Positions 5,336 to 10,121 of a DNA stretch of 10,121 bases are shown here, piece after piece (the stretch's first letter is position 1; every line of letters begins with the position of its first letter). Source of the DNA: Planctomycetales bacterium (GTDB lineage Bacteria; Planctomycetota; Phycisphaerae; SM23-33). Both the position numbers and the translations under genes were made by a program. The notes below the pieces were generated by a model. It worked only from the letters and a program-made list of their open reading frames with translations, was not told the DNA's origin and ran no database searches. Location: the NCBI GenBank assembly GCA_030592655.1, contig JAUVIQ010000104.1, forward strand, positions 1 to 10,121, read 5' to 3'.

Positions 5336-5356
5336 ATGAATATGCTTGGCCCATAA
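5336..5356 (+). CDS. Putative six-codon leader peptide (MNMLGP)
   Basis: A very short ORF, Met-Asn-Met-Leu-Gly-Pro-stop, with a consensus AGGAGG (5324-5329) six bases before its ATG. The initiation signal GAAGGAGGA plus six bases is repeated exactly 91 bases downstream in front of the PEP-CTERM gene at 5427. An in-frame ATG at 5294 would extend it to 20 residues, but with a poorer ribosome site. The terminal proline before the stop could slow termination. It could be a regulatory leader ORF, or just a strong ribosome landing site left by duplication. Expression is unproven. Confidence 0.4.
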   Translation: MNMLGP

Positions 5357-5426
5357 GTGTGTTACGCCGGCAAAGTGAGATGTTTGTGAAGTTATTTGAA
5401 TTGGCTCAATATGAAGGAGGACAGGA

Positions 5427-6095
5427 ATGTACAGGTTCAATACTATTTTGGTTCTTTGCGTGTTTTTGTTCGCCGGGGTCGCCTCGGCGGATATCGTGAT
5501 TAACAACACTTCGATGGATTTTCAGTTGGACCCGGACCCGGATTTTGATAATGACTATGGCGATGTCTGGTTCACCGAGACTACGCCGCCGCACCTGTTT
5601 CAGGACGGTAGCGACCCGGACTGCTGGCATTTTCGAGGCCGGCAGGAATATCGCCCTGACTGGCAGTCCAATGGAAGTTACATGACGTGGTTTCAGAAGA
5701 CCGGAGAGGAAACAACCCTGGAGATGGACAAAGTTATCGTCAACAACACATCGGAGGCGTTCATAGGCTACACTATCACACTCCGCGTTGCGACGCTTGT
5801 CGATGATTCTCTGGAGATTGACGGGGTTGGTTACACGATGGATATTGACGTATCTTACGATTACTACGGTAATCCAATAACCATCATTTCGATTGTATTC
5901 GATCAGGCTATCCAGGTCGGCGATTCTTTTGACCTTGGTTACGCGCTTGATTTGAGCGGTATCGACCCACCTCCGCCCCCGAACGGTGGATTCGGCGATG
6001 GTGGTGCGCCCGAGACGCCCGAACCGGCGACGCTGGTCGTTCTGATGGCGGGGTCGTTCATGCTCATCGTTCGCAGGCGACGCCTGCGCAGGTAA
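5427..6095 (+). CDS. PEP-CTERM sorting domain protein, first of pair
   Basis: Secreted protein of 222 residues, function unknown. Residues 1-21 form a signal peptide with a hydrophobic core (ILVLCVFLFAGVA) and a likely ASA cleavage site before DIVINN. The middle (22-180) is acidic and rich in Asp, Thr and aromatic residues; it looks beta-rich and shows no domain I recognise. A Pro/Gly linker (PPPPPNGG.FGDGG) leads to the sorting tail: TPEPATL, a short hydrophobic helix (VVLMAGSFMLIV) and a basic end RRRRLRR. This is the PEP-CTERM layout that exosortase recognises, typical of Gram-negative exopolysaccharide or biofilm systems. The start has a strong AAGGAGG six bases upstream. It is 21 bases from the next gene, which has the same architecture. 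Confidence 0.88.
   Translation: MYRFNTILVLCVFLFAGVASADIVINNTSMDFQLDPDPDFDNDYGDVWFTETTPPHLFQDGSDPDCWHFRGRQEYRPDWQSNGSYMTWFQKTGEETTLEMDKVIVNNTSEAFIGYTITLRVATLVDDSLEIDGVGYTMDIDVSYDYYGNPITIISIVFDQAIQVGDSFDLGYALDLSGIDPPPPPNGGFGDGGAPETPEPATLVVLMAGSFMLIVRRRRLRR
6072..6088. other. Short GC hairpin at the end of the first PEP-CTERM gene
   Basis: CGCAGGCG and CGCCTGCG are perfect inverted copies around a single base, so a six-pair stem with a five-base loop is possible. It encodes the arginine-rich tail (RRRRLR) and lies just before the stop codon and the 21-base gap to the next gene. It could modulate processing or coupling between the two cistrons, or be a by-product of arginine codons. Confidence 0.4.
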
Positions 6096-6116
6096 GAACA
6101 ACGGGAGGAGATTCTT

Positions 6117-6698
6117 ATGAGTAAGCGAATGGCTTTAATCGCCGGAATTGCGGTCTGTCTTGCAACTTGCAACGGCGCGAACGCCGAATTGGTCAACTTC
6201 TTTACTCCATTTGCTCCTTCAGGTCCGTCGATGCAGGGGACGCCCTCATCGACGGACGCACTGAGCATACTGGCGTCAGCCGGTTCCAGGGGCTATGACG
6301 GCGACAGCGACGGATGGGCCGATGCAGGCCCCGGGCAGAGGTGTAACTATATGGGTTACGTTGTTCTGCACCATTCCAATTGGCGGCGAAATGTCCATTT
6401 ATTCTTCTTTGACTGGGGGGAAGGCTATCCGCCTTTCTGGGTCGGAAACAATAGTAACGGTGGTGGCGGGTCGGGCGGCGATATGTACCCCTGGGCCTGG
6501 AATTTCGCGGATTGGGATTCTCTGTTTGACTCGGATTACGAGTTCGGTTCCTCGGAGGATCCCAATTCCGATAATCCCGGAGGCTTCGGCGTCGGAGAGG
6601 GCGGCACAGTTCCAGAACCATGCTCACTGGCGCTGCTTATTACAGGCGGTGTCGGGATGTTTCTGCGACGACGGACGGAGAAATGTGTCCGGCGGTAA
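6117..6698 (+). CDS. PEP-CTERM sorting domain protein, second of pair
   Basis: Secreted protein of 193 residues, function unknown. The signal peptide is residues 1-23 (ALIAGIAVCLATCNGANA, cut before ELVNFF). The mature part is low in charge and rich in Gly, Ser, Asp and Trp, with DGDSDGWADAG near residues 60-70 and a NNSNGGGGSGGD stretch near 120. No catalytic motif is recognised. The C-terminal sorting signal is VPEPCSLALL, a hydrophobic helix (ITGGVGMFL) and RRRTEKCVRR. A cysteine directly after the PEP is a less common variant. The ribosome site GGGAGGAG is six bases before the ATG. With the gene just upstream it forms a two-gene operon. The two proteins are not obviously alike outside the signal and sorting regions. 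Confidence 0.87.
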   Translation: MSKRMALIAGIAVCLATCNGANAELVNFFTPFAPSGPSMQGTPSSTDALSILASAGSRGYDGDSDGWADAGPGQRCNYMGYVVLHHSNWRRNVHLFFFDWGEGYPPFWVGNNSNGGGGSGGDMYPWAWNFADWDSLFDSDYEFGSSEDPNSDNPGGFGVGEGGTVPEPCSLALLITGGVGMFLRRRTEKCVRR

Positions 6699-6709
6699 AA
6701 GGGGCGTTG

Positions 6710-6747
6710 TTGCGAAGCGACAAGCCGCACGGCTTGCCGCTTCGCAA
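6710..6747. terminator. Long hairpin between convergent genes (probable bidirectional terminator or REP-like element)
   Basis: TTGCGAAGCGACAAGCCG (6710-6727) is followed by two bases and then CGGCTTGCCGCTTCGCAA (6730-6747). The arms match at 17 of 18 positions. It starts twelve bases after the stop of the second PEP-CTERM gene and lies 49 bases past the end of the convergent nucleotidyltransferase-like gene. No strong T-run follows on either strand, so termination would rely on the stem alone or on Rho. It may instead be an intergenic palindromic repeat. Confidence 0.55.
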
Positions 6748-6796
6748 TTCGCAGATTACTTTTACTCCGCAACCGTCAGCGGTCCGGCCTGCAAGG

Positions 6797-7384
6797 CTAT
6801 TGGATGACGACGCCGCGCTTGGCCATGTGCTTGCGGAAGTCGGCCATGTTCGCGGCACCGTCATCCAGCACTGCCTCGTAAATGTCCATACTGGTCAATT
6901 CCCTGCGAAACTGCGGGAGTCGCCAGCACTGCGACTTGATGTCGAGGATGCGTAGTCTGCTCTGCTCGTCCAGCCGGACCGACAGTTGCCTGATACCGGA
7001 TAACTGTTCGGCGCAGGCCTGCGAGTCCATCGCGTGGAGGTCAATCTTCCATGCGCCCTGATGGATATCTCCCATGCGGATACCCCAGTAGAGGCTTTGC
7101 AGGCCCGTTGGAAGCGGTTGAAGGCGGTGATTGCGAAACGACATCCAGACCGGCTCCAGGCTTGCAGCGATTTTACCGCCAAGGTCGAAGAAGGCCGACA
7201 GAGGAAGGTCGTCTGCCTCCAGGTAGATGTCCAGGTCGCGCCAGACCATCAGCCTCAAGGCATAACTTCCTGCGACGTGGACCTTTCCGTACTGCTCCAG
7301 CAGCGTCCGCAGGCCTTTGCCGTCAAGCATTTCGTCGGCTTCGGCGCGAATCGCTCCGTCGAGTTTGATCAGGTCTTCGTCCAT
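6797..7384 (-). CDS. Nucleotidyltransferase-fold protein
   Basis: A 195-residue soluble protein with the core signature of the nucleotidyltransferase superfamily. GSYALRLMVWRDLDIYL (residues 39-55) combines the GS turn with the two-Asp motif (Asp50 and Asp52). A third candidate acidic residue lies in WKIDLHAM (Asp115). This suggests an intact metal-binding triad and transfer of a nucleotidyl group to an unknown acceptor. It could be related to minimal nucleotidyltransferases, tRNA-modifying or small-molecule (antibiotic-type) adenylyltransferases; I cannot choose. No membrane segment is seen. The ATG at 7384 has no clear ribosome site. It follows the acyl-CoA dehydrogenase by 29 bases on the same strand, a gap containing a GTTCTC/GAGAAC stem (7391-7412), so co-transcription is plausible. 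There is no partner gene of the HEPN (antitoxin-type) class. Confidence 0.68.
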   Translation of the reverse strand: MDEDLIKLDGAIRAEADEMLDGKGLRTLLEQYGKVHVAGSYALRLMVWRDLDIYLEADDLPLSAFFDLGGKIAASLEPVWMSFRNHRLQPLPTGLQSLYWGIRMGDIHQGAWKIDLHAMDSQACAEQLSGIRQLSVRLDEQSRLRILDIKSQCWRLPQFRRELTSMDIYEAVLDDGAANMADFRKHMAKRGVVIQ

Positions 7385-7413
7385 CCGCGCGTTCTCACCG
7401 GGGCGAGAGAACC

Positions 7414-9168
7414 CTACTCCACCACCGGTACGGGTCCGGCCAAGGCCTCGAAGTTGGTCATTGGCGTGCGTTCGCCGGATTTGATGAACTCATGGTTCAT
7501 GCGAAGTTCGGGCATCTTTGTCGCAAGCCAGCGGTGAAGGACGGCCTTTTTGGTCTGGCTGGCAGTGGCATGGTCGGCGAAGACGGCTGCAACGATGAGG
7601 TAAATGGCCATATCGACCAGTCGGCGTCCCATCAGGTCCATGAACTCGCCGCCGCCTTCGCTCTTGACGAACTCGACGGCTTCGGCGAGCAGGGCCTTAC
7701 CTGCCCGGATTTGCTCGATGTAAGGCTTCAATTCATCAGGCCAATCGGGCTTATCAAGCAGCATTTCGACGATAGTGTCAGCCGAGCCGCTGGAAACGCC
7801 GCGAACTGCCGCGAGGACCTGTAATTGGCTGGTGCCCTCGTAAATGGTGGTGATTCTGCTGTCGCGGAGGTGCCGCTCGACAGGGTAATCCCTCATAAAG
7901 CCCGACCCGCCAAGGACGGCGACCGACCCGTTAGCGACCCGCATCGACATTTCCGAGGCGTAATACTTGCTCATCGGCGTCAGCATCGCGTTGTATCGCT
8001 TGTACTTGCGAGACTGGACTTTGAGGGCCTTCTTTTCATCCTTGTCCTGGATGTCGCCGAAATGGAGTTTCTTCAGCGCGCCTATCTCGATATCGACGCA
8101 GAAACATGCGAAATAGGTCAGCGCGCGGGCGGCTTGGATGTCAATCTGCATATCGCTGATCAGTTCGCGCAAGGCTGGGAAGTTCTCAATCTCCGTACCG
8201 AACTGCCTCCGGCTGTGGCCATAATCGCGCGCGACGCGGAACGCGGCTTCGGCGATACCGAGCGACTGGGCGGCGATCCCGATCCTCGCGCCGTTCATCA
8301 GGCTCATCACGTATGTAATCAGCCCGCGCTGTCGCTCGCCGATGAGTTTGGCCGGTGCGTGGTCGAAAACAATCTCGCAGGTCGGCGAGCCGTGGATACC
8401 GAGTTTATCTTCAAGTCGGCGGATTTTGACGCCCTGACCGCGCTCGACCAGAAGCAGGCTCAGGCCTCGCCCGTCGGATATTTCCGGCTCGGACCTCGCC
8501 AGCACCAGCAGCACCTCGCCGCACCCGTTGGTGATGAACCGTTTGACGCCGTGGACGAACCAGTTTCCTTCGTCGTCCTGATAGACGTGCGCGGCGCAAT
8601 TGACTGCCTGGAGGTCGCTTCCCGCGTCCGGCTCGGTAAGGACCATCGCTCCGGTCCACTCGCCGCTGGCCATGCGGGGAAGGTATTCATCCTTGATTTC
8701 TTCGGAGGCGAAGGCGTTGATGGTTTCGGCGATACCCTGCAGGCCGTAGATATTCATCAGCGACGCGTCGGCCCTGCTGATGATCTCGTTGCTCATCGTA
8801 TAGACGAGGTTCGGGCAGTTCAGCCCGCCGAAACGATAAGGCAGCGTGAAGCCCATCAAGTCGGCTTGGCCTAGCAGTTTAATGGCTTCGGAGATGCCCG
8901 GAGCGTAAGTAACGGACCCGTCTTCGTTGAGCGTGTTGCCGATGCGGTCGGTATCTTCCGCCGTCGGGGCGATTCGATCTCCTGCCAGTTCGCCGAGCAT
9001 CGTCAGTATTCGCCGGTAGTTATCGATGGCATCAGCCACGTCAGCCGGTGCGTGCTCGAACTCGGCGTGATACTTGAAATCCTCTTCCGTCAGCCCCGCC
9101 AGGCGGGTGAGGTCCATGTGGTCAAATGAGAAAAGTATGTCGTCGTTATCAGTGAAAAAGTTAGCCAT
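7414..9168 (-). CDS. Acyl-CoA dehydrogenase, long (~584 aa) type
   Basis: FAD-dependent enzyme that introduces a 2,3-double bond into an acyl-CoA and passes electrons to electron-transfer flavoprotein. The 584 residues contain the N-terminal helical domain, then the first family signature MVLTEPDAGSDL (175-186), the middle beta domain with VKRFITNG and LGIHGSPTCEIVFD, and the C-terminal helical domain with RRQFGTEI. The second signature RDSRITTIYEGTSQLQ (435-450) holds Glu444, the expected catalytic base. Compared with the ~380-residue short/medium-chain enzymes it has an N-terminal extension, a lysine-rich insert (about 366-400, DKDEKKALKVQSRKYKRY) and an extra C-terminal domain, as in the long FadE-like bacterial enzymes. 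The substrate cannot be told. The ATG at 9168 has a GGAAGGAA ribosome site. It lies 19 bases after the protease gene, and etfA is just upstream of that. Confidence 0.93.
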   Translation of the reverse strand: MANFFTDNDDILFSFDHMDLTRLAGLTEEDFKYHAEFEHAPADVADAIDNYRRILTMLGELAGDRIAPTAEDTDRIGNTLNEDGSVTYAPGISEAIKLLGQADLMGFTLPYRFGGLNCPNLVYTMSNEIISRADASLMNIYGLQGIAETINAFASEEIKDEYLPRMASGEWTGAMVLTEPDAGSDLQAVNCAAHVYQDDEGNWFVHGVKRFITNGCGEVLLVLARSEPEISDGRGLSLLLVERGQGVKIRRLEDKLGIHGSPTCEIVFDHAPAKLIGERQRGLITYVMSLMNGARIGIAAQSLGIAEAAFRVARDYGHSRRQFGTEIENFPALRELISDMQIDIQAARALTYFACFCVDIEIGALKKLHFGDIQDKDEKKALKVQSRKYKRYNAMLTPMSKYYASEMSMRVANGSVAVLGGSGFMRDYPVERHLRDSRITTIYEGTSQLQVLAAVRGVSSGSADTIVEMLLDKPDWPDELKPYIEQIRAGKALLAEAVEFVKSEGGGEFMDLMGRRLVDMAIYLIVAAVFADHATASQTKKAVLHRWLATKMPELRMNHEFIKSGERTPMTNFEALAGPVPVVE

Positions 9169-9187
9169 AAGTTCCTTCCGGTTGGTT

Positions 9188-9547
9188 TTACATCAAGAAC
9201 ATCGGCAGTGGTTTGAGTTCGCGTGTCATGGGGTCCAAAACCACTTCCAGCGCTTCCAGCGTCAAGACGCCCAGTAAATTGGTGTCGCCCTTTTGTCCGA
9301 AGATAACTTTCGACGTACCCCCATTGTCGCGGAGTTCAAAGTAGGCCTCTCCTGTTTTACGAGTAATCTTCTCACCATTGGCAAGGAAAAACGATTTCTC
9401 ACCAAAGGCCTTAATCCCTAATTCCTTCAGTATCGCCGCCGGGACAACCGTATATGCCGCTCCGGAATCGACGAGAAAATCCATCTCCTTGAAGCATTCA
9501 GCCTCTCTGTTCTTCTTGATTCGAAGCGTAACTTTTGTCATTCCCAT
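9188..9547 (-). CDS. Retropepsin-like (clan AA) aspartic protease
   Basis: Single-domain protein of 119 residues with the retroviral-type aspartic protease pattern. The catalytic motif is FLVDSGAAYTVVP (24-36; Asp27, Ser28, Gly29, Ala30). A flap-like stretch follows (FLANGEKITRKTGEAYFEL), then the family's second glycine motif LLGVLTLEALEVVLDP (91-106). Having only one Asp motif, it should act as a homodimer. No signal peptide or membrane segment is present, so it is probably cytoplasmic; natural targets of such bacterial proteins are mostly unknown. The ATG at 9547 (MGMTK) has an AAGGGGAA ribosome site six bases away. A second ATG two codons in is an alternative. It is first in a transcript with the acyl-CoA dehydrogenase, behind a good extended -10 promoter. 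Confidence 0.85.
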   Translation of the reverse strand: MGMTKVTLRIKKNREAECFKEMDFLVDSGAAYTVVPAAILKELGIKAFGEKSFFLANGEKITRKTGEAYFELRDNGGTSKVIFGQKGDTNLLGVLTLEALEVVLDPMTRELKPLPMFLM

Positions 9548-9569
9548 GGGTCATTCCCCTTTCAACCTT

Positions 9570-9578
9570 ATTATACCA
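9570..9578 (-). promoter_or_regulatory. Extended -10 promoter for the protease-acyl-CoA dehydrogenase transcript
   Basis: On the minus strand the sequence reads TGGTATAAT, a perfect TATAAT preceded by the TGn extension. No good -35 box is present 17 bases upstream (GATAAA), which the extended element can offset. It lies between the etfA stop (9594) and the protease start (9547). Transcription would begin about 16 bases before the ATG, leaving just enough room for the AAGGGGAA ribosome site. It would give the protease, dehydrogenase and nucleotidyltransferase genes a promoter separate from etfA. Confidence 0.55.
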
Positions 9579-9593
9579 CAAATCGCTACGCTT

Positions 9594-10121
9594 TTATCCT
9601 TTCGCTCCCGTGCGAACAGCCTTGATCATTTTCGGGAGCACATCGTTCAGGTCGCCGACGATTCCGTAGTGGGCGACACCGAAGATCGGGGCGTCCTTGT
9701 CGGTGTTGATGGCGATAATTTTGGCCGATTCTGCCATTCCCGCGCGGTGCTGGACTGCTCCGCTGATTCCGCAGGCGATGTACAAAGCCGGACGGACGGT
9801 CGTTCCGGTCTGCCCGACCTGGTGGTCGTGATCAACGTATCCCAGATCGACTGCTGCACGCGACCCGCCGACTTCCGCGCCCAGACACCCCGCCAGGTCC
9901 CATATCAACTGAAAATTCTCGCGGCTTCCGACGCCCGCCCCGCCGGAGACGATAATTCGAGCAGCCTTGAGGTTGACGGCCTTTTCCTGCCGATGCGTTT
10001 CGATTATCTCAAGCGGAAGCGTCAGAGAGTCCAGGTTCGCGGCGCATTCGATAATTTCGCCTTTGCGAGATTTATCCGGTTCGGTCATCGGCATGACGCC
10101 TTCGCGGACGGTCGCCATCTG
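9594..10121 (-). CDS. etfA: Electron transfer flavoprotein alpha subunit, C-terminal part (5' end beyond window)
   Basis: The frame is open to the right edge, so only the C-terminal part (about 176 residues of a usual ~310-330) is seen. It begins with the QMATVREGVMP stretch that joins the N-terminal domain to the FAD domain. The C-terminal FAD-binding domain is complete. It shows IIVSGGAGVGSRENF, then HQVGQTGTTVRP and the family signature LYIACGISGAVQH..GM, followed by IIAINTDKDAPIFGVAHYGIVGD and a closing helix (VLPKMIKAVRTG). With the beta subunit (expected upstream, off the window) it forms the flavoprotein that takes electrons from acyl-CoA dehydrogenases such as the one at 7414-9168. 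The visible part does not decide whether it is of the bifurcating type. The stop lies 46 bases before the protease gene. Confidence 0.95.
   Translation of the reverse strand, partial: QMATVREGVMPMTEPDKSRKGEIIECAANLDSLTLPLEIIETHRQEKAVNLKAARIIVSGGAGVGSRENFQLIWDLAGCLGAEVGGSRAAVDLGYVDHDHQVGQTGTTVRPALYIACGISGAVQHRAGMAESAKIIAINTDKDAPIFGVAHYGIVGDLNDVLPKMIKAVRTGAKG

Larger units (their letters stand above)
4821..5426. other. Divergent intergenic control region between rnf and PEP-CTERM operons
   Basis: About 600 bases with no convincing protein-coding gene apart from one short leader ORF. From the rnf side it holds, in order: a short stretch that must carry the rnf promoter (best minus-strand candidate is TTGCTC, 17 bases, TAAAGT near 4865-4893, a weak match); a long CACAGAG palindrome; an A-rich tract; a good plus-strand promoter; a block of TTCCCTCG repeats; and a duplicated ribosome-binding signal. 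A 156-codon minus-strand frame crosses part of it but is rich in repeat-derived and low-complexity sequence, and I do not accept it as a gene. Confidence 0.7.

Noticed and set aside
5039..5509. 156-codon minus-strand frame across the divergent intergenic region
   Set aside because: It is built from the A-rich tract and TTCCCTCG repeats and overlaps the start of the PEP-CTERM gene and its promoter; no domain and no ribosome site.
7825..8874. 349-codon open frame on the plus strand opposite the acyl-CoA dehydrogenase
   Set aside because: Antisense shadow rich in Asp, Arg, His and Val with no domain; the opposite strand carries both acyl-CoA dehydrogenase signatures.

Overview
The window looks like part of a bacterial chromosome (moderately GC-rich, roughly mid-50s percent by eye) from an anaerobic or facultatively anaerobic Gram-negative-type organism. 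A member or relative of Planctomycetota (Phycisphaerae-like) is my best guess. That rests on two secreted PEP-CTERM proteins, an Rnf complex and several palindromic intergenic repeats. It is an inference; no rRNA or marker gene is present.

Layout. Positions 6-4820, minus strand: an Rnf operon in transcription order rseC-like, rnfC, rnfD, rnfG, rnfE, rnfA. It runs off the left edge just where rnfB would be expected. Rnf is a membrane NADH:ferredoxin oxidoreductase coupled to Na+ or H+ movement. The small RseC-like protein at its head carries a CxxCx5C motif and two membrane helices. Nearly every non-coding gap of this operon holds a repeat: a 76-bp three-stem element between rnfC and rnfD, a CACAGAG palindrome between rnfD and rnfG, and an 8-nt tandem repeat between rnfE and rnfA. 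A further palindrome sits in frame inside the rseC-like gene. Positions 4821-5426: a divergent control region with a second CACAGAG palindrome, an A-rich tract, a good sigma70-type promoter, about five copies of a TTCCCTCG repeat in the predicted 5' leader, and a six-codon leader ORF with a consensus ribosome binding site. Positions 5427-6698, plus strand: two PEP-CTERM proteins in one operon, ending at a long hairpin. Positions 6797-10121, minus strand: etfA (C-terminal half, cut by the right edge), then a promoter, a small retropepsin-like aspartic protease, a long acyl-CoA dehydrogenase and a nucleotidyltransferase-fold protein.

How it fits together. The acyl-CoA dehydrogenase would pass electrons to the electron-transfer flavoprotein whose alpha subunit is partly visible. 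Rnf would exchange electrons between NADH and ferredoxin at the membrane. Both belong to fermentative or anaerobic-respiratory redox metabolism, but nothing here shows that they are directly connected. The PEP-CTERM pair belongs to a separate export/cell-surface system whose exosortase is not in the window.

Most interesting signals: extra cysteines beside the expected [2Fe-2S] ligands of both RnfE and RnfA; a palindrome exapted into the RseC-like reading frame; and the repeat-rich, uORF-bearing leader in front of the PEP-CTERM operon.
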